From: Desulfatirhabdium butyrativorans | Lineage (GTDB): Bacteria; Desulfobacterota; Desulfobacteria; Desulfobacterales; DYRK01 | Assembly: GCA_020718785.1 (NCBI GenBank) | Contig: DYRK01000137.1 | Span: forward strand, 6,340-12,089 | Direction: 5' to 3' | DNA: 5,750 nt | In this document: one piece after another, positions 1-5,249 of the stretch | Position numbering within the stretch: position 1 is the first letter of the stretch | Layout: every line of letters starts with the position of its first letter | Notes under the pieces: generated by a model | The model's input: the letters and a program-made list of their open reading frames with translations, nothing else | Database searches by the model: none | Told to the model about the DNA's origin: nothing | Made by a program: the position numbers and the translations under genes

Positions 1-213
1 ACTGTCAGAACTGTCAAAACCTCTTATATCTTCCAATGTCGGAAAATCTTTCCACGCGCCGGCAAGCTTTCTGACCGATACGGGCCATTCATCGGCAACC
101 TTTTCTTTGATTAAATTCGCTATCCATTTGCTTTGAGATATATTCAGGGATGCTGCAACGGAAAGCACTTTGGTTTCAATTTCATCTTCTAAATAAATTG
201 TAATATGTCCCAT
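1..213 (-). CDS. Ribbon-helix-helix (CopG-type) antitoxin, 3' end cut by window edge
   Basis: The first 71 residues are visible and the frame is still open at the left edge. The protein starts MGHITIYLEDE, a short beta strand as in ribbon-helix-helix DNA-binding proteins, followed by two helices around residues 11-40 that contain SQSKWIANLI, then WPVSVRKLAGAWKDFP. From family knowledge this pattern is typical of small antitoxins of about 75-80 residues that pair with a PIN-domain (VapC-like) toxin, bind their own promoter and neutralise the toxin. Only a few residues are probably missing. The start is supported by AGAGG at 221-225, about 7 bases before ATG. A TAGAAT -10-like hexamer lies at 238-243 but has no good -35. 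The toxin gene would be expected just beyond the left edge; that is inference. Confidence 0.82.
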   Translation of the reverse strand, partial: MGHITIYLEDEIETKVLSVAASLNISQSKWIANLIKEKVADEWPVSVRKLAGAWKDFPTLEDIRGFDSSDS

Positions 214-290
214 AGATTAACCTCTTCAACCTTGATGATTCTAAGGACTTTTGGGGTCAGAAAATGCCGGTTCGGGTCTTTTGTCTCGGA

Positions 291-386
291 GGGACTTATG
301 AAAACAGCCCCGCAATTCATTGCGGGAAAGGTTTATTTTCATAAGTTATCCCGCCAATAAATTGCCGGGCTATTTTCACATGTCCC
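291..386. repeat. REPIN-like palindromic repeat (two inverted REP-type hairpins)
   Basis: The left half (291-326) and the reverse complement of the right half (350-386) match at roughly 29 of 36 positions, both beginning GGGAC and continuing with TGAAAA, AGCCC and GCAATT. Each half carries its own small hairpin. In the left one, CCCGCAAT (309-316) pairs perfectly with ATTGCGGG (319-326). In the right one, CCCGCCAAT (350-358) pairs with ATTGCCGGG (361-369) with one mismatch. An internal TTTTCATAA (337-345) is a further inverted copy of TTATGAAAA. Two REP hairpins in inverted orientation are the hallmark of REPIN elements mobilised by RAYT transposases. No transposase is present here. The element lies downstream of pyrC and could also block transcription or protect the 3' end. 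Confidence 0.75.
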
Positions 387-418
387 TACAGGACCGACCC
401 TAATTTCTAAACAACTTC

Positions 419-1795
419 TCAGACCTCAAATACAATAACTCCCCCGACCATCGTGAGAATCGCCCTGCCCTTCATTTCCCAGCCGTCAAAAGGAGTATTG
501 CGGCTGCGGGACTGAAACTTGCAGGCATCCGCCGTATAGCCGAAGTCAGGATCAATTAGGGTGATATCCGCCGCACTTCCCGGTGTCAGACTTTTTTCAA
601 GTCCGAGAATACGTGCAGGATTTATCGCCATCTTTTCCACAAGGCTGCTCAGGCTCAGGATTCCCTTTTCAACTAACCTCAAAGAAAGGGACAGCGATGT
701 TTCAAGCCCGATAATCCCGTTTGCCGCATGATCGAATTCCACCTCTTTTTCAAGGGAAGAATGGGGTGCGTGATCTGTGGCAATGACATCCAGCGTACCA
801 TCTGCCAAGCCTTCAAGCACAGCTTCCCTGTCCGCGGCAGAACGCAGCGGCGGATTCATTTTTGCATGAGTATCGTATTCTCCAACTGCATCTTCGGTCA
901 GAGTGAAATAATGCGGCGCGGTTTCAGCGGTCACAGACGCACCCCGCTTTTTGGCAGCCCTGATTGCCTCTACGGATTCCTTTGTGCTGACATGGGCAAT
1001 ATGAAGCCGGCTGCGAGTCAGTTCGCAAAGAGCAATATCCCGCATGACCATCACGCTTTCCGCGGCATTGGGAATCCCATGAAGTCCCATGCGGGTGGCA
1101 AATGCCCCTTCGTTCATGACTCCGCTTCCCGCAAGCTCGAGGTCTTCACAATGAGAGATCACCAACATCCCGAATCCTTTGGCATATTCCAATGCTCTCC
1201 TCATGAGTTGGCTGTTCATCACGGGTCTGCCGTCATCGGAAAGAGCAACCGCGCCGGCATCTTTCAATTCCCCGTATTCGCACAGCCCTTTTCCTTCCAA
1301 TCCTTTGCTGACAGCAGCTACAGGACAGACCCGTGCGGTATTTGCCTCCTGAGCTTTTTTCAGGATATATGCTGTAATCGCTCCGTTGTCATTCACAGGA
1401 TCGGTATTGGGCATGGGGCATATCGCTGTGAATCCGCCGTGAACCGCTGCCCGGCATCCGCTTTCAATGGTTTCTTTGTATTCATGCCCCGGTTCACGCA
1501 AATGGACGTGCATGTCTATCAGTCCCGGAACCACGATTTTGCCTGAAGCGTCAATGATACGGGGTTCGGGGTACTGGGTACTGGGTACTGGGTGCTGGGT
1601 ACTGGGTACTGGGTGCTGGGTGCTGGGTGCTGGGCATTGGGTTCCGGGTTCCGAGTACCGAGAGCCGAGAGCCGAGAGCCGAGAGCCGAGGTCGGGACCG
1701 ATTTCAAGGATTTTTCCGTTCTCAATCAGAATATCGGCAATGCCGTCATATCTTCCCGGATCAATTACCTTTCCGCCCTTAATCAGAATCCGCAT
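419..1795 (-). CDS. pyrC: Dihydroorotase (class I) with a repeat-encoded insertion
   Basis: This enzyme catalyses the reversible cyclisation of carbamoyl aspartate to dihydroorotate, step three of pyrimidine synthesis. It is a cytosolic zinc amidohydrolase of 458 residues. Visible motifs are the metal-binding HVH in DMHVHLREPG (H96, H98), MPNTDP (128-133), DDGRPV (187-192, metal-bridging Asp), SHCED (H215), IAHVST (H268), MNPPLRS (about 313-319), ATDHAPH (D341) and NTPFDGW (433-439). All expected catalytic residues are present. Residues 37-78 are a P/S/T/Q-rich stretch encoded by heptamer DNA repeats. Without it the protein would be about 416 residues, close to the family's usual 420-430. I chose ATG at 1795 because AGGAGG (1804-1809) lies 8 bases upstream. 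A GTG at 1804 would overlap that site. The gene overlaps the pyrB end by 17 bp, which suggests translational coupling. Class I dihydroorotases often form a complex with their aspartate carbamoyltransferase, so the neighbour is probably also the physical partner (inference). Confidence 0.96.
   Translation of the reverse strand: MRILIKGGKVIDPGRYDGIADILIENGKILEIGPDLGSRLSALGSRYSEPGTQCPAPSTQHPVPSTQHPVPSTQYPEPRIIDASGKIVVPGLIDMHVHLREPGHEYKETIESGCRAAVHGGFTAICPMPNTDPVNDNGAITAYILKKAQEANTARVCPVAAVSKGLEGKGLCEYGELKDAGAVALSDDGRPVMNSQLMRRALEYAKGFGMLVISHCEDLELAGSGVMNEGAFATRMGLHGIPNAAESVMVMRDIALCELTRSRLHIAHVSTKESVEAIRAAKKRGASVTAETAPHYFTLTEDAVGEYDTHAKMNPPLRSAADREAVLEGLADGTLDVIATDHAPHSSLEKEVEFDHAANGIIGLETSLSLSLRLVEKGILSLSSLVEKMAINPARILGLEKSLTPGSAADITLIDPDFGYTADACKFQSRSRNTPFDGWEMKGRAILTMVGGVIVFEV
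1564..1689. repeat. Heptamer minisatellite inside pyrC (18 degenerate 7-bp units)
   Basis: On the plus strand the units read GTTCGGG, then GTACTGG x3, GTGCTGG, GTACTGG x2, GTGCTGG x3, GCATTGG, GTTCCGG, GTTCCGA, GTACCGA and GAGCCGA x4, with no spacer between them. Total length is 126 bp, divisible by three, so the pyrC frame is kept. Because 7 is not a multiple of 3, every frame cycles through all codon phases. In the pyrC frame this yields a 7-residue period (PSTQHPV, PSTQYPE), changing to a Ser/Ala/Leu/Gly/Arg segment over the GAGCCGA units. None of the unit types or junctions contains a stop codon on either strand. The units change gradually from GTACTGG to GAGCCGA, as expected from stepwise duplication with drift. 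Confidence 0.95.
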
Positions 1796-2726
1796 TTCTC
1801 GCACCTCCTGAAACCAGATATAAAAGTGCCATCCGAACCGCCACGCCGTTGTTCACCTGATCCAGAATAACGGAATACGGTCCGTCTGCCACATCCGGCG
1901 AAATCTCGACCCCGCGGTTTACAGGTCCCGGGTGCATAATCAGGACATCTTTTTTGGCATGTTTCAGCCGTTCTCTGTTCAGACCATAGACGCGTGCATA
2001 TTCCCGCTCGCCCGAAAACAGAAAACTTTTCTGCCGTTCCTTCTGGATTCTCAGCATCATTATCACGTCCGCGCCCCGAATTGCCTCTTCTATATGATAG
2101 GTGACAGAAGCTCCCATAGTTTCAATCCCCGCAGGCATCATTGTGGGAGGTCCTGCCAAAACTACCTCAGCCCCCATTTTCGTAAAACCGGCAATATTCG
2201 ACCGCGCCACCCGGCTGTGGGAGACATCGCCGATAATGGCAATCCGCAAGCCTTCAAGACTTCCTTTTTTTTCCCTGACTGTCATTATGTCCAGCAATGC
2301 CTGAGACGGATGGGCATGGGTTCCGTCCCCGGCATTGATTACAGAGGCTTTCAGACATTTTGCCAGCATATTTGCCGCGCCGGACGACGAATGCCGGATC
2401 ACGATCACATCGCTGTTCATGGCTTCGAGATTCCGCGCCGTATCAATCAGGGTTTCGCCCTTGACCATGCTGCTGGTGCTCGCGGAGATGGAAATGCTGT
2501 CTGCGCTCAGGCGTTTGGCTGCAATGTCAAAGGATGTCCGCGTCCTTGTGCTGGCTTCATAAAAAAAAAGAACCACAGTCCTGCCCCTTAATGTGGGAAC
2601 TTTTTTAATGGGGCGATCCGAAATCTCTTTCATTTTTTCCGCAGTATCAAGAATCAGGGTGATATCTTCCGCGGAAAGGGATTCCATGTCCAGAATATCT
2701 TTTTTTATAAATTGCATATCAGTCAT
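1779..2726 (-). CDS. pyrB: Aspartate carbamoyltransferase catalytic subunit
   Basis: This enzyme joins carbamoyl phosphate and L-aspartate to give carbamoyl aspartate, the committed step of pyrimidine synthesis. It acts in the cytosol as a trimer of catalytic chains. Its 315 residues fit the family (about 300-320). The carbamoyl-phosphate loop STRTRTSF is at 59-66, the mobile-loop segment MVKGET at 87-92 (K89), IRHSSSG with R111 near 110-116, GDGTHAHPSQALLD at 133-146 (H139), SHSRVARS at 169-176, LRIQKER with R226 at 225-231 for aspartate binding, and HPGPVNRGVE at 265-274. No regulatory pyrI gene follows. Together with the pyrC overlap this fits the ATCase-dihydroorotase complex type rather than the E. 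coli type (inference). The start is not certain: ATG at 2726 and ATG at 2717 are both possible, neither has a strong Shine-Dalgarno sequence, and both lie in a short heptamer repeat. No pyrimidine-responsive attenuator is visible in the 49-bp gap to lepB. Confidence 0.96.
   Translation of the reverse strand: MTDMQFIKKDILDMESLSAEDITLILDTAEKMKEISDRPIKKVPTLRGRTVVLFFYEASTRTRTSFDIAAKRLSADSISISASTSSMVKGETLIDTARNLEAMNSDVIVIRHSSSGAANMLAKCLKASVINAGDGTHAHPSQALLDIMTVREKKGSLEGLRIAIIGDVSHSRVARSNIAGFTKMGAEVVLAGPPTMMPAGIETMGASVTYHIEEAIRGADVIMMLRIQKERQKSFLFSGEREYARVYGLNRERLKHAKKDVLIMHPGPVNRGVEISPDVADGPYSVILDQVNNGVAVRMALLYLVSGGARNADSD
1804..1809 (-). promoter_or_regulatory. Ribosome binding site of pyrC (AGGAGG)
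   Basis: A consensus AGGAGG lies 8 bases before ATG at 1795, inside the last codons of pyrB. It overlaps the alternative GTG codon at 1804 and so argues against that start. Its position within pyrB allows ribosomes ending pyrB to re-initiate on pyrC. Confidence 0.85.
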
Positions 2727-2758
2727 CAGTTGTCCGTTATCGGTAAATAATTATCGGT
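2717..2758. repeat. Short heptamer array across the pyrB start
   Basis: Six contiguous 7-bp units on the plus strand read TATCAGT, CATCAGT, TGTCCGT, TATCGGT, AAATAAT and TATCGGT. Five fit a common pattern and the fifth is diverged. On the minus strand they read ACTGATA and ACCGATA, and the pyrB start codon is formed within the unit ACTGATG. The array fills most of the lepB-pyrB gap. Confidence 0.6.
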
Positions 2759-2775
2759 GAGCAGCAGCCGGCATC

Positions 2776-3426
2776 TCACCTCAGCAGCATCCCGAACCTC
2801 CCCCATCGGACATAATCAAGGAAAGAGCCTTCATTCTCCTTATTCCACGACCAGTAAATTATAAATGCTTTTCCTTTGACAGCATCCAAACCCACAAATC
2901 CCCAGAACCGGCTGTCATAACTGTGATCGCGGTTGTCCCCCATAACAAAAAGGGAATTCTTAGGCACAGTTACGGGACCGAAATTATCTCTGGGCTGCAT
3001 TCCCTTTGGAATAATACGGGGATCGGAATACACGGCATAATCTCCTTTAAACGGCAGTCTGTTTATATAGAGCTGTTTGTCGCGGATTTCGATCTCATCT
3101 CCTTCTACGCCGATCACCCGCTTTATAAAATCTTTGTCCGGGTCTTCGGGGAATTTGAACACAACAATGTCTTCCCGTTTCGGATTTTTTATCGGTACAA
3201 GCGTTGTCTGCGTAAACGGCAGTTTCACCCCGTAAATGAACTTGTTCACCAGAATATGATCGCCGATCTGCAGGGTTTCTTTCATGGATCCCGAGGGGAT
3301 TTTGAATGCCTGAACGATAACTGTCCGGATAAACAGGGCAAGAATAATGGCTACAACAATTGCTTCGACATTTTCGCGAAGCGCGCTTTTTTTAGGTTTG
3401 TCAACCAGAGAGGCATCTGAATTCAA
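2776..3426 (-). CDS. lepB: Signal peptidase I
   Basis: LepB is the membrane-bound serine/lysine protease that removes signal peptides from exported preproteins on the outer face of the cytoplasmic membrane. The 216-residue protein has a basic N-terminus, one membrane segment at about 20-40, and then the box B motif IPSGSMKETL with the catalytic Ser47. FIKRVIG follows with the general base Lys102, and box E MGDNRDHSYDSRFWGFV is at 162-178. Length and motif order are normal for a single-span bacterial enzyme. The start is a TTG at 3426. No in-frame ATG occurs before Met48, the frame is closed shortly upstream, and only a GGTG-like site about 11 bases away supports it, so translation may be weak or the exact start different. 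It is the first gene of the probable lepB-pyrB-pyrC operon. The functional link to pyrimidine synthesis is not obvious and is probably only co-transcription. Confidence 0.95.
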   Translation of the reverse strand: MNSDASLVDKPKKSALRENVEAIVVAIILALFIRTVIVQAFKIPSGSMKETLQIGDHILVNKFIYGVKLPFTQTTLVPIKNPKREDIVVFKFPEDPDKDFIKRVIGVEGDEIEIRDKQLYINRLPFKGDYAVYSDPRIIPKGMQPRDNFGPVTVPKNSLFVMGDNRDHSYDSRFWGFVGLDAVKGKAFIIYWSWNKENEGSFLDYVRWGRFGMLLR

Positions 3427-3451
3427 ATTTTTTTCAACACCCTTTCTTTTT

Positions 3452-3532
3452 AGGAGTTACGCAGTTGCATGATTTTTAACCGCTGATGGACGCCAATAAA
3501 CGCCAATTGATAAATTCAAGTGCGTAAGTCCT
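3452..3532. repeat. 81-bp MITE-like element with terminal inverted repeats and internal decamers
   Basis: The left end (3452-3470) begins AGGAGTTACGCAGTTG and the reverse complement of the right end (3514-3532) begins AGGACTTACGCACTTG. They agree at 16 of 19 positions. The interior carries three 10-bp units in tandem: CGCTGATGGA (3481-3490), CGCCAATAAA (3491-3500) and CGCCAATTGA (3501-3510). There is no coding capacity. If mobile, it would have to be moved in trans by a transposase elsewhere. It lies in the leader of lepB. Confidence 0.6.
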
Positions 3533-3609
3533 GTCTTTTAAAAAAATAATTGTCTTTTTGACACCCGATATATGGCAGGTATCCGCCGATTTTCCCAAAA
3601 TTCCTTGTT

Positions 3610-3636
3610 TTTATAACGCGGCGTAATTCTTGTCAA
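3610..3636 (-). promoter_or_regulatory. Candidate sigma70 promoter for lepB-pyrB-pyrC
   Basis: On the minus strand a perfect TTGACA (3631-3636) is followed after 15 bases by TATAAA (3610-3615), with TAAAAA available at a 17-base spacing. Transcription would begin near 3603 and leave a leader of about 175 bases before lepB. It is the best promoter match upstream of the operon, but the shorter spacing makes it a candidate only. Confidence 0.5.
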
Positions 3637-3691
3637 GATATTGTTCTGTCAGGCACGTGGTCTGAGTTTTTTAAGTCTTCACGACAGACAC

Positions 3692-3714
3692 AAAACGGCT
3701 TGCAAAGCCGTTTT
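3692..3714 (-). terminator. Intrinsic terminator downstream of the peptidase gene
   Basis: AAAACGGCTT (3692-3701) and AAGCCGTTTT (3705-3714) form a perfect 10-bp stem with a GCA loop. Read on the minus strand it ends in TTTT, 60 bases after the peptidase stop codon. It is symmetrical and could work in both directions. Confidence 0.75.
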
Positions 3715-3774
3715 ACTGTGAAACGCCAAAAACTTAAAATAGACGCAAATCGTTTCATCCGCGCCGCCGGACAA

Positions 3775-4923
3775 TTATGATTTTTTGTCCGGCAGAGTGT
3801 GAAGTCTTATGATTTCAAGGCAGAGTTCCGCGGTCTGTACCATATCGGCGAGCCTGACCGATTCGCGTACCGTGTGCATATCCTTCATTCCCGTACCCAG
3901 AACACCGGTGAAAATTCCTTTTCCGAAAAATACATTGGCATCGGATCCGCCGCCGCTGGTTTTGCAGACCATCTTTCTGCCGAGATTTACCGCGGCTTGC
4001 CGGGCAAGGCTGACGACCTGATGATCGTCGGGAATCCCGGTACGTGTAAAATCTTTTTCCACATGAATATCAAGCCGCGGAAGCCCGTCATCAGAGCGTC
4101 CGGGATATTGAGCGATCACCGATCTGAAAGACGAAACAATCTTATCTGTCACGCGGCTCAGTTTTTCTTCATCATGGCTCCGAACTTCTCCTTTGACAAT
4201 CACGAGATTCGGCACAATGTTGGTGGCGATTCCTCCCTGTATGATTCCGATATTGCAGGTGGTTTCATTATCAATCCTTCCGATCTCAAGTCCGGAGATG
4301 GCTTTTGCCGCGAGAACAATGGCGTTGATACCTTTTTCCGGTGCCGCGCCGGCATGGGCATCTTTGCCGTGAATTGTGAATTCCAGGTGATTGGCAGAGG
4401 GTGCGCGGGTCACAATCCCTTCGGTGTCCGTGGCATCCAGCGTATAGCCGTATTTTGCTGTAATAAGGCTGTAATCAAGATGTTTTGCGCCCAGCAGCCC
4501 GGTTTCTTCGCATACGGTGAAGACCAGTTCAAGGGGAGCATGGGGCAGATTATTTTCCTGAAGTACGCGTATTACTTCCAGCAGAATGGCAACCGCGCTT
4601 TTGTCATCCGCGCCCAGAATTGTTGTTCCGTCGCTGGTGAAAACGCCGTCTTTGAGGATAACTTTCACACCTTTGCCGGGTCCCACCGTGTCTAAATGGG
4701 CATTCAGAAGCAGGGGCGGAGCCGGGACATTTCCCTTGAATTTGGCAACAAGATTTCCCGAATTCCCGCCGATTTTTTCTCCGGCAAAGTCCGTAACTGT
4801 TTCCGCGCCCATGGTGTCAAGAATATTTTTGAGTTCTTGGCAGATTTCAGCCTCTTCTTTTGACATGCTGTCTATCCGCGCCAGAAAGCCGAATGTTTCC
4901 GCCAGTCTGTCTTTGTTTATCAT
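3775..4923 (-). CDS. M20-family metallopeptidase, peptidase T-like
   Basis: This is a 382-residue cytosolic di-zinc aminopeptidase or tripeptidase of the M20 clan. Metal and catalytic motifs are in order: NAHLDTV (H76, catalytic D78), GADDKS (bridging D106), CEETGLLG (general base E139 with metal ligand E140), the DATDTEG region (D163, metal) and DMHTVRE (H350). The dimerisation domain lies between, roughly 175-290, with HGKDAHAGAAPEKGINA. The length matches PepT-like enzymes (about 370-410). The exact peptide substrate cannot be read from sequence. The start at ATG 4923 is set by AAGGAG at 4933-4938, 10 bases upstream. A longer reading to 5061 would translate a palindromic repeat and is rejected. 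It appears monocistronic, with a repeat element upstream and a terminator downstream. A perfect TATAAT on the minus strand at 5148-5153 might be its -10, but no matching -35 is seen. Confidence 0.93.
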   Translation of the reverse strand: MINKDRLAETFGFLARIDSMSKEEAEICQELKNILDTMGAETVTDFAGEKIGGNSGNLVAKFKGNVPAPPLLLNAHLDTVGPGKGVKVILKDGVFTSDGTTILGADDKSAVAILLEVIRVLQENNLPHAPLELVFTVCEETGLLGAKHLDYSLITAKYGYTLDATDTEGIVTRAPSANHLEFTIHGKDAHAGAAPEKGINAIVLAAKAISGLEIGRIDNETTCNIGIIQGGIATNIVPNLVIVKGEVRSHDEEKLSRVTDKIVSSFRSVIAQYPGRSDDGLPRLDIHVEKDFTRTGIPDDHQVVSLARQAAVNLGRKMVCKTSGGGSDANVFFGKGIFTGVLGTGMKDMHTVRESVRLADMVQTAELCLEIIRLHTLPDKKS

Positions 4924-4932
4924 CGGATATCT

Positions 4933-4938
4933 CTCCTT
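4933..4938 (-). promoter_or_regulatory. Ribosome binding site of the peptidase gene (AAGGAG)
   Basis: AAGGAG precedes ATG 4923 at a normal distance and decides the start against the longer open frame that runs to 5061 through repeat DNA. Confidence 0.85.
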
Positions 4939-4955
4939 TGGAATCAGACTTTTTC

Positions 4956-5080
4956 CTCGTTCCCAAGCCCCGGCTTGGGAACGCGTCTGCGCCCGAAACC
5001 CCGGCTTCGGGCCGTCTCCCGTCACGGGAAGCCGGGGCTTCCCCGGCAGGTGCGTTCCCAAGCCGGGGCTTGGGAACGAG
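4956..5080. repeat. Four-hairpin REPIN-like repeat element
   Basis: The ends 4956-4984 and 5052-5080 are perfect 29-bp inverted copies of each other, and each is itself a palindrome (TTCCCAAGCC pairing with GGCTTGGGAA). Between them lie two further hairpins: GCCCGAA/TTCGGGC (4991-5012) and GGGAAGCC/GGCTTCCC (5026-5043). Units one and two carry the core CCCCGGCTT, and units three and four carry its reverse complement, so the whole is a nested inverted array. From general knowledge, repeats built on such 'GTTCCCAAGC' palindromes are scattered in many bacterial genomes and are often mistranslated as peptides such as RSQAGAWERG. It ends 18 bases before the peptidase ribosome binding site, so it is probably part of that mRNA leader if transcription starts upstream. 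Confidence 0.85.
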
Positions 5081-5090
5081 AAAAATCAGA

Positions 5091-5108
5091 CTTCCGAAGT
5101 TTCGGAAG
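5091..5108. repeat. Short inverted repeat CTTCCGAA-GT-TTCGGAAG
   Basis: Two perfect 8-bp arms are separated by 2 bases, 17 bases before the plus-strand -35 element. It could be an operator, a remnant of a palindromic repeat or a small hairpin; nothing in the sequence separates these. Confidence 0.5.
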
Positions 5109-5125
5109 CCTTAATAATAAAATGG

Positions 5126-5155
5126 TTGACAAAAGAGAGAATGATATATTATATT
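5126..5155 (+). promoter_or_regulatory. Sigma70-type promoter upstream of selC
   Basis: A perfect TTGACA (5126-5131) is followed after 18 bases by TATATT (5150-5155), or after 17 bases by TTATAT (5149-5154), in an AT-rich stretch. Transcription would start near 5162. It is the only convincing plus-strand promoter ahead of selC, yet a terminator hairpin lies between them. Confidence 0.7.
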
Positions 5156-5195
5156 TCCCTTTGATGAAAGAGAAAATAATGTCCGCGTGACAATA

Positions 5196-5229
5196 AAAAA
5201 ACCAAGTTTTCGTAAAAACTTGGTTTTTT
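5196..5229 (+). terminator. Strong intrinsic terminator (bidirectional) just upstream of selC
   Basis: AAAAAACCAAGTTTT pairs with AAAACTTGGTTTTTT in a 15-bp perfect stem with a 4-base CGTA loop and a six-T tail on the plus strand. The A-run on the other side gives an equal T-tail on the minus strand. On the plus strand it would end a transcript of about 70 bases from the 5126 promoter. On the minus strand it could end the right-edge gene about 120 bases after its stop codon, after transcription across selC in antisense. Confidence 0.85.
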
Positions 5230-5249
5230 CAGTCCTCTGTTTTTTTAAC

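Larger units (their letters stand above)
3427..3774. other. Intergenic region between the peptidase gene and lepB
   Basis: This gene-free stretch holds, from left to right, the lepB leader with a T-rich segment, an 81-bp repeat element (3452-3532), an AT-rich segment with no recognised signal (3533-3605), a minus-strand promoter candidate (3610-3636) and the hairpin terminator of the peptidase gene (3692-3714). I see no small gene or structured RNA family that I recognise in it. Confidence 0.7.
4924..5249. other. Intergenic region between the peptidase gene and selC
   Basis: It holds the peptidase ribosome binding site, a 125-bp four-hairpin repeat (4956-5080), a short inverted repeat (5091-5108), a plus-strand promoter (5126-5155), an 8-codon open frame (5164-5190) with little support, a strong terminator hairpin (5196-5229) and a 20-base T-rich spacer to selC. 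No protein gene is supported. Confidence 0.75.

Noticed and set aside
728..1546. Long plus-strand open frame opposite pyrC
   Set aside because: It is a shadow of the well-supported dihydroorotase frame, with no ribosome binding site and no recognisable protein features.
1564..1689. CRISPR-like array
   Set aside because: Units are 7 bp, contiguous and without spacers, so this is a minisatellite.
1796..1804. GTG at 1804 as pyrC start
   Set aside because: It overlaps the AGGAGG ribosome binding site. ATG at 1795 is correctly spaced from it.
1519..1811. Small open frames on both strands across the heptamer array
   Set aside because: The repeat lacks stops in all six frames, so open frames here are expected without coding function.
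1932..2591. Plus-strand open frame opposite pyrB
   Set aside because: It is antisense to conserved ATCase motifs, Cys/His-rich by accident of complementing codons, and has no initiation signals.
2737..2778. UGA stop of lepB read as selenocysteine, given selC nearby
   Set aside because: Read-through would add only about 13 unrelated residues. LepB is already full length and no SECIS-like hairpin follows.
2923..3420. Plus-strand open frame opposite lepB
   Set aside because: It is antisense to signal peptidase motifs and has no supporting signal.
3799..4695. Plus-strand open frame opposite the M20 peptidase
   Set aside because: It is a shadow frame. The minus strand carries the complete set of M20 metal ligands.
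4924..5061. N-terminal extension of the peptidase by 46 codons
   Set aside because: The extra peptide is encoded by the palindromic element, and a good Shine-Dalgarno site precedes the internal ATG at 4923.
4586..5190. Plus-strand open frames running through the four-hairpin repeat
   Set aside because: They translate repeat DNA and the antisense of the peptidase N-terminus, which is a common annotation artefact.
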